A DNA stretch of 50,767 bases. Origin: an uncultured Alphaproteobacteria bacterium. Its GTDB lineage: Bacteria > Pseudomonadota > Alphaproteobacteria > Rhodobacterales > Rhodobacteraceae. The DNA lies in assembly GCA_902599445.1 (NCBI GenBank), contig CACKFK010000011.1, positions 1-50,767 on the forward strand. The letters run 5' to 3'. The position numbers and the translations under genes were made by a program. The notes beneath the pieces are model-generated. The model was not told where the DNA came from, made no database searches, and saw nothing but the letters and a program-made list of their open reading frames with translations. Shown piece after piece: positions 8,672 to 17,233 of the stretch (the first letter of the stretch is position 1; each line of letters starts with the position of its first letter).

Positions 8672-9582
8672 GCCCTCGCCTCTCCAAATAAACCGTTTGG
8701 TCTAATTAAAAGGACAGCAAGAATAATAATAAAGGGTACTGAGGGGCTATAGCCAGACGGCAAGATAATCAAAGCCAAGTTAGATGCCAAACCAACAATA
8801 AAACCGCCAAGTAGAGCGCCATATATAGATCCAATGCCCCCCACAATCGTCGCGGCAAACACTGGCAGAACTAGATCCCGACCAATCATTGGATTAATTT
8901 GATTGGTCAGACCATAAAAGACACCTGCCATTGCAGCCAAGCCACCTCCAATAATCCATACGGCCATTATAGCCCTTTCCAAATTAATTCCATTCACTTG
9001 GGCTAATTCTGGATTTTCACCAACGGCCCTAAGGGAATAGCCAAAGGTAGTACGTGATAATACAATGTGTATAATAACCATTAACACTAGTGTTATAGAG
9101 AAAGTTGCTAACTGATCTAGCTTTACAACTAGTAGGGGATCACGACTTAAGACAGTGGCAAATACTATATCTTGGCTGTAAAGTTTGGTGTTTAAACCAA
9201 AAATAAGTCCTATCAGGTTTCGAACGATTAGTGCCAGGCCAAAAGAAGCAAACACCATTGAAAGCTCCTCTCCTTTTTGTCTAATTCTTCGAAATACCAA
9301 CCAGTCAAACAAAACTGCACTGACCCCGGTGAAAACGATAGAAAAAATTGTTGCCAACACAAGTGCCCACGTCATTGAAAGTGAACCGATTGCATTGGCC
9401 ATTAAAGGCATAGTAACTTTAAACATTTGATCAAAAACTAGGGCAACATAAGCTCCAATAGAAAGGAGCTCTGCATGACTAAAATTTGCAAACCGCAATA
9501 TATGCATAACCATAGTTAATCCAATAGCACCAAGAGAAAGGATGGATCCAACAAGTATACCGTCAAGCAAATGTTGGATCAT
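8668..9582 (-). CDS. LivH-like ABC transporter permease
   Basis: Inner-membrane permease of 304 residues. It starts with the usual L-L-D-G-I-L-V-G-S-I-L-S-L-G-A-I-G-L segment, carries the coupling loop R-A-V-G-E-N-P-E-L-A, and ends in I-L-I-R-P-N-G-L-F-G. Its start overlaps the LivF stop (ATGA), and its own stop overlaps the LivM start, so the membrane subunits are translationally coupled. Confidence 0.9.
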   Translation of the reverse strand: MIQHLLDGILVGSILSLGAIGLTMVMHILRFANFSHAELLSIGAYVALVFDQMFKVTMPLMANAIGSLSMTWALVLATIFSIVFTGVSAVLFDWLVFRRIRQKGEELSMVFASFGLALIVRNLIGLIFGLNTKLYSQDIVFATVLSRDPLLVVKLDQLATFSITLVLMVIIHIVLSRTTFGYSLRAVGENPELAQVNGINLERAIMAVWIIGGGLAAMAGVFYGLTNQINPMIGRDLVLPVFAATIVGGIGSIYGALLGGFIVGLASNLALIILPSGYSPSVPFIIILAVLLIRPNGLFGEARA

Positions 9583-10313
9583 CCTCCTGCCCTCAGTCTT
9601 TTACCTCCTAAATAAATTTCGCCAACGATGGGATCATTCAAAAGTTTAGATGCCTCGCCATCGACCTGATTGCGGCCTTCCGCAAGAATATAACAGTGAT
9701 CAGCTAATCTTAATGCTTGATTAACATTCTGTTCTATCAGAAGTATAGCTACACCGCTATTACTCAACTCTCTTAATAGCTCTAGAATTTCCTGAGCCGC
9801 TTTTGGTGCAAGACCCGCGGACGGCTCATCCATTAAGATAATGTCTGGATAGGTAGCTAACGCCATGGCAACAGCTAAAAACTGACGCTGCCCTCCTGAT
9901 AACGCTCCTGCTTTCTCTTTCATTTTTTCAGAAAGAATAGGAAATTTTATTAAGAGTTCAGTCAACCTTTCATTGGTATTTCTATCAGAACTACGGAGGG
10001 CGAGCTCTAAATTTTGTCGAACTGTGAGCGTCCTAAAGATATTATCAATCTGGGGCACGTAAGATATTCTGTGCCTGGCTATCAAGTGAGGTTTAATCCC
10101 ACCCATTTCTTTTCCTCCAAGTAGGATACGGCCTTTAGACACAGGAACCAAACCAACTATAGCTTTAATTAGTGTCGATTTTCCAGCACCATTTGGGCCA
10201 ATTACTACATTAAGGGAGCCACTCTTAACTTTAACAGAAACACCTCTTAAAATTGGTAGGTCAGGGACATATCCCGCAAAAATCTTTGAAACTTCGAGTG
10301 CGATTTCAGGCAT
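9579..10313 (-). CDS. LivF-like ABC transporter ATP-binding protein
   Basis: ATPase of 244 residues. Walker A G-P-N-G-A-G-K-S-T, signature L-S-G-G-Q-R-Q, Walker B I-I-L-M-D-E-P-S-A-G-L-A-P and the L-L-I-E-Q-N-V block that marks LivF are present. The start was set at ATG 10313 (product beginning M-P-E-I-A-L), eight bases before the end of the LivG gene and preceded by GGGAG/AAAGGA. An upstream in-frame start at 10388 would add 25 residues that do not fit the family. Confidence 0.9.
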   Translation of the reverse strand: MPEIALEVSKIFAGYVPDLPILRGVSVKVKSGSLNVVIGPNGAGKSTLIKAIVGLVPVSKGRILLGGKEMGGIKPHLIARHRISYVPQIDNIFRTLTVRQNLELALRSSDRNTNERLTELLIKFPILSEKMKEKAGALSGGQRQFLAVAMALATYPDIILMDEPSAGLAPKAAQEILELLRELSNSGVAILLIEQNVNQALRLADHCYILAEGRNQVDGEASKLLNDPIVGEIYLGGKRLRAGG

Positions 10314-11088
10314 TTTCCTTTGCTCCCAGATAAGCATCAAGGAGAACTTGGTTTGACTGTGCTTCCGCAGGAGTACCTTGGAATGCAACCTGCCCTTGAG
10401 TTAAAGCGATAATAGGGTTGCAGTGGCCCATAATAAAATCCATATCATGTTCAATAATTAAAAAGGTTTTACCAGCATGATTTAGTTCTTTAATCTTTTC
10501 AATAAGCGTTACAGCAAGTGTGGGATTGACACCAGCGGCTGGTTCATCAAGAAGAATAACTTGCGGATCACCCATGAGAATCCGTGCTAACTCAAGAAGT
10601 TTCATTTGACCCCCAGATATCTTACCTGCTGGATGATCTGCTAACTGTCCTAAGGTCATGAAATCAATGACTTCCATTGCACGTTTTCTAATTGTACTTT
10701 CTTGCTTTTTTACAAGTCCATGAGAGAAAAAAGGGCCCCAAAGCTTCTCTCCTCTCTGTCCTCTCGGCGCCAACATTACATTTTCTAAAACTGACATTCG
10801 TGCAAAAGGACGTGGAATTTGAAAAGTCCTGCCCAAACCTTTTAGGAAAAGAGATTCTGGAACCCCGCTAGTTACATCATTACCATCCAGAATAACACGC
10901 CCTGACTTTGGCCTGAGACCACCGGCAATTACATTAAATAGGGTTGTCTTCCCAGCACCATTAGGACCAATTAATCCTGTGATAGAACCCCGCTCAATCT
11001 GCACAGAAACCCTATCAATTGCACGAAACGAACCAAAATCATATGTTAGGTCCTCTATTTTTAAAATAGGATCACCCACGAGAACCAC
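10306..11088 (-). CDS. LivG-like ABC transporter ATP-binding protein
   Basis: ATPase of 260 residues. Walker A G-P-N-G-A-G-K-T-T, signature I-S-G-G-Q, Walker B V-I-L-L-D-E-P-A-A-G-V-N-P and the switch region F-L-I-I-E-H-D-M-D identify LivG. Its start lies 17 bases inside the end of the upstream aldo/keto reductase gene, so the reductase and the transporter are one transcription unit. Confidence 0.9.
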   Translation of the reverse strand: MVLVGDPILKIEDLTYDFGSFRAIDRVSVQIERGSITGLIGPNGAGKTTLFNVIAGGLRPKSGRVILDGNDVTSGVPESLFLKGLGRTFQIPRPFARMSVLENVMLAPRGQRGEKLWGPFFSHGLVKKQESTIRKRAMEVIDFMTLGQLADHPAGKISGGQMKLLELARILMGDPQVILLDEPAAGVNPTLAVTLIEKIKELNHAGKTFLIIEHDMDFIMGHCNPIIALTQGQVAFQGTPAEAQSNQVLLDAYLGAKENA

Positions 11089-12160
11089 TCTTAAGTATAG
11101 CTTCTCTGGGCATACTATTTAAATTATATTTCATAATTCTTCCATGTCGTGAAGATCTATCACCCTCAAGACCGTAAACCGGTCCCATAGGCCCAGATGA
11201 TTTATTAAGTAACATAGCAATAGAGGCCTTATCTGATGAAGTGAGTTTAAATTTAAAAACCTCAAGAGTTTTGGAAAGGTGGGAAGCATAACGAGCTCCG
11301 ACAATTGTTGCAGCAACTTGTGGCTGTTCCAGAACCCATCGGATAGCAACTGAGCTTAGAGAAACCTTATGAATCTCTCCTATCTTTTTTAAAAGACGAA
11401 GTAATTCCTGAAAAAGATCCCAAGATCCAAACTCATCAATTATTAAACGATATTTTATAAGGCTTCGGTTTGCAAAAGAATACCCAGGATCTGGTTTGCC
11501 CAACCATTTCTCTTCCAAAAAACCACCTGCCAACGTTCCATAGCATAAAAGATGTATGTTTTCATGGCGAGACCAATCAGTTAGCCCATTTAAAGGACGA
11601 CGATCAAGAATTGAAAACTGGACCTGGGTAGAAATTAGGTTGAAGCCTGCTTCTGTAAAATGTGATATCTGATCACTATCCCAGTTAGTTACTCCAAGGT
11701 TTCTGATTTTTCCTTTTAATTGACATTCTTTTAATATACCAAGCATTTCGGTAGCTATACCAATAGACATATCCCACCAGAAGAACTGAACTAGATCGAG
11801 CTGTTGAACTTTTAGGCGTATCAGCGATCGATCGACAATATCTTCAACCTCACTAGGCTTAATATCTTCTAACCGGGCAAGGTCAGGAACCAGCTTAGTA
11901 TGAACTTTCAAACGGCTGGCAGTGTGGTGGCCACATTCCTTTCGAAGTTTCTCGATAAAAGATCCAATAATTTCCTCAACACCAGTATATATGTCCGCGC
12001 AATCAATCGTATTAATTCCAGAATCTAGGAAAGTTTTCATATCCGAGACGGCGGCTTTCTTATCTACAGGACCATGCCCACCTGACAATTGCCAGCCTCC
12101 CCTGATCACACGAGAAATATTGTAGCCAGGGCGAAGTTCTATTGTTTCGACTGTGCTCAT
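11072..12160 (-). CDS. Aldo/keto reductase-like protein lacking the catalytic histidine
   Basis: A 362-residue AKR (TIM-barrel) protein. Asp and Tyr of the usual tetrad are visible (I-D-C-A-D-I-Y, about 53 and 58) and Lys in V-H-T-K-L. However, the strand that should carry the catalytic His reads L-V-Q-F-F-W-W-D, with Phe where the divergent AKR at 12661 has His (L-Q-F-H-W-W). Activity as a normal carbonyl reductase is therefore doubtful. The NADP-binding end (V-A-A-T-I-V-G-A-R) is present. The start, ATG 12160, overlaps the stop of the small gene upstream (ATGA). It is co-transcribed with the Liv genes, so it may process or sense the imported compound. Confidence 0.8.
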   Translation of the reverse strand: MSTVETIELRPGYNISRVIRGGWQLSGGHGPVDKKAAVSDMKTFLDSGINTIDCADIYTGVEEIIGSFIEKLRKECGHHTASRLKVHTKLVPDLARLEDIKPSEVEDIVDRSLIRLKVQQLDLVQFFWWDMSIGIATEMLGILKECQLKGKIRNLGVTNWDSDQISHFTEAGFNLISTQVQFSILDRRPLNGLTDWSRHENIHLLCYGTLAGGFLEEKWLGKPDPGYSFANRSLIKYRLIIDEFGSWDLFQELLRLLKKIGEIHKVSLSSVAIRWVLEQPQVAATIVGARYASHLSKTLEVFKFKLTSSDKASIAMLLNKSSGPMGPVYGLEGDRSSRHGRIMKYNLNSMPREAILKSGSRG

Positions 12161-12528
12161 GATTTTTGTTTTTTCATCCAATAGGGTTTGCCCCGAGAAT
12201 CAGGGAGACCGGTCGTCTCTGAATGTGAGAACCAACGTTTATCCTGTCGGATAATACGAAAACGCCCTCCACAATTAGGGTCTGGACAAGCTACCTCTGC
12301 ATCAGTCGACATCCAATCATAAGGACTAGTCATTCGCTGTTTAGTAGGTAAAAGAGGTAAAAGAGCAGCTAAAGCATACATAGAAACCTTCTGCTCTGAC
12401 TTGAAAATTAAGTTTTCGCCTTGAACTTGAAAATACTCACCTTCTACATGCCTGCAAACAGGCAGTCGATCATCTAATACGACCTCTATTTTTAGGTCAT
12501 AGAGCCAAAACCCCTCGTCATCGGTCAT
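12157..12528 (-). CDS. Small TIGR04076-like protein
   Basis: A 123-residue soluble protein resembling the TIGR04076 family: an N-terminal strand-rich part with a V-C-R-H-V-E-G-E-Y-F block, and a C-terminal V-A-C-P-D-P-N-C-G-G-R-F-R-I-I-R block. Cys and His residues could bind a metal. The function of the family is unknown. ATG 12528, with GGTGGGG just before it, is preferred over a TTG at 12552. It is the first gene of the AKR-Liv operon, so its promoter lies in the divergent gap before 12661. Confidence 0.65.
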   Translation of the reverse strand: MTDDEGFWLYDLKIEVVLDDRLPVCRHVEGEYFQVQGENLIFKSEQKVSMYALAALLPLLPTKQRMTSPYDWMSTDAEVACPDPNCGGRFRIIRQDKRWFSHSETTGLPDSRGKPYWMKKQKS

Positions 12529-12660
12529 CGCCCCACCGTCCCCTATTTGCAATTGAGTAAGTTATCTGTGATGTTTAAGACTAGATACCATGTTCACGCC
12601 TGTCAACGTGTGAATTTAGAAGGTTATGCTGAACAAGGGATTTGATAAAAAAGGTTATAA
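12529..12660. promoter_or_regulatory. Divergent promoter region of the two AKR gene units
   Basis: A 132-base gap that must hold the promoter of the TIGR04076-AKR-liv operon (minus) and of the AKR-RidA fusion gene (plus). The arrangement suggests joint control. No certain operator was recognised and no regulator gene is adjacent. Confidence 0.45.
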
Positions 12661-14151
12661 ATGAAAGCCCAATCCGATACGCTAGTACCCGAAACAGTTA
12701 ATCTTACACCTAAATTAAAAATTAGTAGGATACTAACCGGGTTATGGCAGATTGCTGATATTGAACGTAAATCTGGTCCCATCGACAAAGAAATAGGTGC
12801 CAATATGCTGCAACACTATGTGAATGCAGGCTACAATACTTTTGACATGGCAGATCACTATGGAACTTCTGAGATTATTGCTGGGAATCTTTTGAAACGA
12901 CAGAAAAAATTAACCTACCAACCAATTATTTTTACCAAATGGTGTCCAAAACCAGGGCCAATGACTAGCAAAATCGTGCGCGCTGGAATAGAAGAGCGCC
13001 TCGCAAGACTTGGGAGCTCTTCTATAGACCTATTGCAGTTCCATTGGTGGAATTTCCAACATCCCGCCTGGCTTGATGCTCTTCATGAAATTTCCAACTT
13101 GAGAGAAAAAGGACTTATTAAAGAAATTGGTGTTACAAATTTTGACGCAGCCCATCTGCACCTTGCCATAGCTGACGGCATCCCTTTGAAGACAAACCAA
13201 GTATCTTTATCCCTTGTTGATCAACGCGCAACTGGATCACTTGCAGATGTGTGCAAAAAGTCATCGGTCAAAATACTCGCTTATGGGACACTATGCGGCG
13301 GATTTCTGACCAATAAATGGCTCGGAGCTCATGAACCGACAGAAATAAAAGACTGGTCTAAAATGAAATACAAAAGATTCATCGATAGCGCTGGTGGTTG
13401 GGCACAGTTTCAGAACATGCTTAGGACTGTGGGGCAAATTGCAAATAAGCATAATGTATCTATCTCTAACGTAGCTACGCGCTGGGTTTTAGAACAGTCA
13501 GGCGTCGCGGGAGTAATTATTGGTGCTCGAATCGGAGAAAATGTGCATACCGAGAATAATTTGAAGCTCTTTTCTTTTAAACTCGATGAAAAAGATTATG
13601 AAGGATTGAAAGTCGCTTTTTCCACATCTCTGAAGATTCCAGGAGATTGCGGCGATGAATACCGAAAACCACCATTTTTGACCGCCTCAGGAGACCTCAG
13701 CCATCATTTAAAAAAAATGTCAAATCCATATAAAAAAACACCGATACCTAACCGGTCGGGAGGCATAAGGATTGAAACTGGGTCCGAATGGGAAAGTATC
13801 GCAGGTTACTGTCGAGCCCAACGCATTGGTAACCAGATTTTTGTGTCAGGAACAACGGCAACAACCGGATCCAGTACAATAGTCGCAAAGGGTGATGCTG
13901 GTGCCCAAACCACATTTATCTTAGACAAAATCCTTGGAGCTATTTCTGCACTTGGGGCTTCAGTTGCCGATATTATTCGCACCCGTATTTATATTATCAA
14001 CGAAGAGGATGCTTACACTGTGTCACAGGCCCATGGCCGTGTATTTGGTTCGATAAAACCAGTAAATACTTTGATTGTTGTTAAAGATTTAATCGGGGAT
14101 TATCGCGTTGAAATAGAAGCTGAAGCATTATTAGACAACTCTCAAAAGTAG
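12661..14151 (+). CDS. Aldo/keto reductase fused to a RidA-like domain
   Basis: A 496-residue two-domain protein. Residues 1 to about 345 form an AKR barrel with an intact tetrad: Asp62, Tyr67, Lys in I-F-T-K-W and His in L-Q-F-H-W-W-N. After a linker rich in Lys and Pro, residues from about 365 to the end form a YjgF/YER057c/UK114 (Rid) domain (G-N-Q-I-F-V-S-G-T-T, I-R-T-R-I-Y-I, V-E-I-E-A-E-A-L). The Arg that defines imine/enamine deaminase in RidA (Arg105, from memory) aligns with Asn in P-V-N-T-L-I, while the C-terminal Glu is kept. It probably reduces a carbonyl, with the Rid domain binding a related product. It is divergent from the AKR-liv operon. Confidence 0.85.
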   Translation: MKAQSDTLVPETVNLTPKLKISRILTGLWQIADIERKSGPIDKEIGANMLQHYVNAGYNTFDMADHYGTSEIIAGNLLKRQKKLTYQPIIFTKWCPKPGPMTSKIVRAGIEERLARLGSSSIDLLQFHWWNFQHPAWLDALHEISNLREKGLIKEIGVTNFDAAHLHLAIADGIPLKTNQVSLSLVDQRATGSLADVCKKSSVKILAYGTLCGGFLTNKWLGAHEPTEIKDWSKMKYKRFIDSAGGWAQFQNMLRTVGQIANKHNVSISNVATRWVLEQSGVAGVIIGARIGENVHTENNLKLFSFKLDEKDYEGLKVAFSTSLKIPGDCGDEYRKPPFLTASGDLSHHLKKMSNPYKKTPIPNRSGGIRIETGSEWESIAGYCRAQRIGNQIFVSGTTATTGSSTIVAKGDAGAQTTFILDKILGAISALGASVADIIRTRIYIINEEDAYTVSQAHGRVFGSIKPVNTLIVVKDLIGDYRVEIEAEALLDNSQK

Positions 14152-14230
14152 CACAAAAAATTCCAGCATAGCAGTTATTCAATTTTTTTATATTTTAATC
14201 AACGCTTATTACAGAAACTTTTACTCCTAG

Positions 14231-14273
14231 GTGCCTTTCCTACTTTAAAGTTATATTCTGTTTGGAAAGGCAC
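14231..14273. repeat. Perfect 10-bp inverted repeat
   Basis: GTGCCTTTCC at 14231-14240 pairs exactly with GGAAAGGCAC at 14264-14273 across 23 bases. It lies about 80 bases past the AKR-RidA stop. No T tract follows on the plus strand, so it is a hairpin of unsure role: an RNA 3' end stabiliser or weak terminator. Confidence 0.6.
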
Positions 14274-14538
14274 TTGCACCCGAGTTTCATTACACCTCGC
14301 ATAAATTGTGAGCAGTTCAGGGTGGCATCTATAATTCTTTCATCCAACTTTATATAATTAGATAATGTCGGGGGCCCCACATACAAAAGTAAAGGGCAAC
14401 ACGGAGTATGGGACCGGCTACCCTATATGTTTTTCTTGATCATAGCATGTAACACCCCTCAATGACTCTCAGGAGCCCCAGGAACAAGATATTGGATGTT
14501 GGATGTATGAAGTGGTTTATAAGGATCCAGATATGAAC

Positions 14539-14576
14539 TTGGGTCTGTATGGGCTTTTAAATCGGTGTGAAGTTTT
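14539..14576 (+). repeat. Dispersed direct repeat, copy 1
   Basis: Shares the core T-GGGTCTGTATGG, then an AT spacer, AAATCGG and AGTTTT with a second copy at 14903-14937. The two copies flank a small membrane-protein frame. The region around it (14274-14721) shows no other gene. Confidence 0.5.
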
Positions 14577-14721
14577 GTATAATTTAATTGTGATCTCCGT
14601 CATAATCCATGTATACTTACATCTGTTTTGCAAAGATGGTTGTCAGAGCAAGAGCTTACTAGGCAAATAAAAAAATGACTATCAACCAATGTATTCGATA
14701 TTCACTGTTAGACACTTAAAA

Positions 14722-14868
14722 ATGAAACGTATTTCATATTTAATGATAGTTTTTGGTCTATTAATTTTCGTTAGTGCTATTCTAAATACTGAAATAGATT
14801 GGGTTCAGCTAATGTTTGGTTCATTCTTATGCGTTGGGGGTTATTTTACTCTCAAAGAAAAAGGATAA
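14722..14868 (+). CDS. Small two-helix membrane protein (48 residues)
   Basis: ATG to TAA frame with two hydrophobic stretches (Y-L-M-I-V-F-G-L-L-I-F-V and L-M-F-G-S-F-L-C-V-G-G-Y-F) joined by a short acidic turn, ending K-E-K-G. The composition is convincing for a short inner-membrane protein, but no clear ribosome site precedes it and no family is recognised. It lies between two copies of a short direct repeat. Confidence 0.4.
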   Translation: MKRISYLMIVFGLLIFVSAILNTEIDWVQLMFGSFLCVGGYFTLKEKG

Positions 14869-14902
14869 CCCTTTATCAGGGATAGTACTCTAAAGGTAAA
14901 CC

Positions 14903-14937
14903 TGGGTCTGTATGGATTATAAAATCGGGTTAGTTTT
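14903..14937 (+). repeat. Dispersed direct repeat, copy 2
   Basis: Second copy of the element at 14539-14576, with the same TGGGTCTGTATGG core and AAATCGGG-TTAGTTTT end. The flanking 14938-15050 shows no gene. Confidence 0.5.
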
Positions 14938-15050
14938 CTTAATTGAACTCATTTAACTATTTCATGCTGACCATTTGTAAGCACCTACAATCTTAACAGT
15001 CCAACAGTTATCCAGTTTTTATGCCCTTCAAATTGGTTTTTTAAAATGAA

Positions 15051-15446
15051 TTAAAGATAGTAATCATCGTCCAGGACTTGTTCCAACCAATTAGCTACCT
15101 TCCCGTCCAAGGCTTCCTGAATCGCTATATGTTCCATTGGGGAATTTTTTGTAGCCCCATGCCAATGCTCCTCACCAGGAGGAATCCATACTGTATCTCC
15201 TACATTAATAACTTTGGGGGACTCATTTCGGAGACCTACAAGGCCAACACCACTTACTACAAAAAGAGTTTGTCCCAAGGGGTGGCTGTGCCAAGCTGTT
15301 CGTGCTTTTGGCTCAAATGAAACTTTTATTGCTCTAACCCGTGCAGGTTCAGGTGTTTCAATGATTGGATCTTGCAATACACTTCCGTAAAAGTAATCTG
15401 ATGATGCTCTTTTTTGTGGCCTACTCCCCACCTTAAATATCTTCAT
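15051..15446 (-). CDS. Cupin-domain protein, hydroxynitrile-lyase-like subgroup
   Basis: A 131-residue single cupin. Motif 1 is A-W-H-S-H-P-L-G-Q-T-L-F and motif 2 P-P-G-E-E-H-W-H-G-A, which give the His-His-Gln-His set expected to bind a metal such as Mn or Fe. The whole length, including the A-I-Q-E-A-L-D-G-K end, resembles the small bacterial cupins that contain the Acidobacterium (R)-hydroxynitrile lyase (from memory). Many close relatives have no known activity, so only 'metal cupin' is safe. It is a single gene with no close operon partner. Confidence 0.75.
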   Translation of the reverse strand: MKIFKVGSRPQKRASSDYFYGSVLQDPIIETPEPARVRAIKVSFEPKARTAWHSHPLGQTLFVVSGVGLVGLRNESPKVINVGDTVWIPPGEEHWHGATKNSPMEHIAIQEALDGKVANWLEQVLDDDYYL

Positions 15447-15603
15447 TACTTATCCTCCCTTACAAATGCCGCAATTATAAAATATTTTCGTTTATGAATT
15501 GCATTTGATCTATTGTGAAAGAAAATTCTAAATCAACCCCTAATTACCAATTTCACCTCCTTTTCCCCTCTCATTCACCTCTATAAAACTTTCAGTCACT
15601 CAA

Positions 15604-15636
15604 AAACTCTCAGGATAGTAGCCCTATTGAGTGTCT
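15604..15636 (+). repeat. Dispersed intergenic repeat A, copy 1
   Basis: A degenerate element close to ACTCT-AGGA-CCTCAG-ATAGTCCTATTGGGTGT; this copy keeps the CTCAGGATAGT and CCTATTGAGTGTC parts. Other copies are at 22021-22058 and 25701-25734. Confidence 0.45.
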
Positions 15637-15784
15637 TAGCCCAGATGATTAAGGGGAATCTTGAAGGTAATAGTCAGAGTAAAAGTCCACGCGAACAGAT
15701 TATAAAAACTTCATTCATTTCAAAACTTCCGTTATTACCGAATTTAACTTATAAGAATGGCAAACAAATAACTGTTAATGAAAT

Positions 15785-16267
15785 ATGAAACCAATACTAA
15801 TCACACTAACGATGATACTAATGCCATTCATTTCACCTGGTTTCGGTAAAGATATCGAAATGATTTGTAAACACTCATTTCAAGGAAACTATAGTGGAGG
15901 CGATGTATTGCTAAAATACGAAAAAAATTTTTTGTCCAATGATAAAGCATACATCAAGAAAAAAAATGACTGGATAGAAATTTGCACTGATGTTAACACC
16001 CATGGGAAGGTACGGATCGAGGATTTCGTTGTCCACTGCAGTATATACTTAGCTAACTGGATGGATAATAGAAGAAAAGACTTTATATGGAATTTCAAGA
16101 CAAAGGAGCTTTATGTACAGACCTTATCAAAAACATTAAATCCTAATACGAAAAAGAAAGAATGGAGTTGGGTATTTTCAATTGGTCAAATAGGTTCGAA
16201 AGATTGGAAAGTAATAAATGGATGGGAATCAGAGGGCGTAAAATATAAAAAAAAACAATGTAGATAA
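15785..16267 (+). CDS. Secreted protein of unknown function (160 residues)
   Basis: A signal peptide (I-L-I-T-L-T-M-I-L-M-P-F-I) with cleavage likely after the F-G-K region, then a Lys- and Trp-rich mature part with four Cys (I-C-K near the start, I-C-T, H-C-S and a C-terminal Q-C-R). The Cys suggest periplasmic disulfides. The family is not recognised. The start has only a weak ribosome site. The gene stands alone, between a cupin gene on the other strand and a gene-poor stretch. Confidence 0.6.
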   Translation: MKPILITLTMILMPFISPGFGKDIEMICKHSFQGNYSGGDVLLKYEKNFLSNDKAYIKKKNDWIEICTDVNTHGKVRIEDFVVHCSIYLANWMDNRRKDFIWNFKTKELYVQTLSKTLNPNTKKKEWSWVFSIGQIGSKDWKVINGWESEGVKYKKKQCR

Positions 16268-16504
16268 ATGAGATATTTAAAGTGATGGTCGAAAAACTTT
16301 ATCTTGGAAGATGCCGCACTTACTTATGACTTAGATTCAATAGCAAAACTTGTTTATCAAAAAGCCATTGTAATGAGACACTAATGAATTGTATGTTTTA
16401 TAACAAATCTTGATAGTTCCCATTAAATTATATTGATCAGCCATTTTCTGGCAGATAGGTTGCTGCAGAATAAGTGTTTTTAGGTTACTTAGGTGGTGGT
16501 GAGA

Positions 16505-16651
16505 ATGTTTCTGTATAGATTTGTTCGTGATGTTACGAAATTTGGATTGGTAGAAGGCTGGAAACGACAGGATAGTTATACAAAGTGGCTTCTTATAATC
16601 TTCGTTCTTCTTATAGCATACAAACCGGTAGTTAATGTATTAGGTATCTAG
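16505..16651 (+). CDS. Small single-pass membrane protein, paralogue of 18019-18171
   Basis: 48 codons. The N-terminus is basic and amphipathic and contains F-G-L-V-E-G-W-K, followed by one hydrophobic helix (W-L-L-I-I-F-V-L-L-I-A-Y). A purine-rich GGTGGTGAG lies before the ATG. The same layout (F-G-L-x-x-x-W, then Lys, then I-I-x-F) recurs in the frame at 18019, which supports both being real genes. Confidence 0.5.
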   Translation: MFLYRFVRDVTKFGLVEGWKRQDSYTKWLLIIFVLLIAYKPVVNVLGI

Positions 16652-16674
16652 ATTCATAAATTAATCCTATTTGG

Positions 16675-17082
16675 TCACACGTTTTTTCTCACTAAACCAG
16701 TGGAAATTTTAAGCCTTTGGTCAGTTGAATAGTAATCTAACTTCCCTTTTACAAAAATATTAGAACTAGTTTTTAATTTTGTCTTATAATCAAACATACC
16801 TGCTGAAACAATAAAGTAATCACTTTTATTAAATTTAAAGAATAGACTTTGGCCACAGTTTAAACAAAGTCCTCTCTTTGCAAAACGTGTGACTGAAACT
16901 ACCTAAGGGTGCTTTCTTAGCAAAAATTATGTCTTTTCAGAACATTCTGTATATGCAGCAACAATACATTTGTTTTCACACATTGGGAACAGTGGCAATT
17001 GAGGACAGGGCATACTTTACTAAAACTATTACCTTTACACCACCGCAAAGACAACTACTCGTGCGACTAATCTTTTTTCCAT
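16675..17082 (-). pseudogene. Decayed GFA-family (CENP-V/GFA zinc protein) gene
   Basis: Reading the minus strand in several frames gives the zinc-ligand pattern of the glutathione-dependent formaldehyde-activating (GFA) fold: S-C-L-C-G-G-V-K near the start, N-C-H-C-S-Q-C in a second frame, A-Y-T-E-C-S-E-K in a third, and C-L-N-C-G-Q-S-L-F-F followed by S-A-G-M-F-D in the last, ending at TGA 16675-16677. At least three frame changes and a stop are needed. It is clearly dead. The likely original start is ATG 17080-17082. Confidence 0.65.
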
Positions 17083-17233
17083 AGTTTTATTGCACTATTT
17101 ATTCTTTGAAACCTAATGAGGTTAATTCTTTTTTTTTATTATAATATCTTATACAGATGATCGGTGACACTATATGCTAATATGACTACTTATTAATTTA
17201 CCAAAATCACAATATAAAAAGAGGTGAGAAAAT

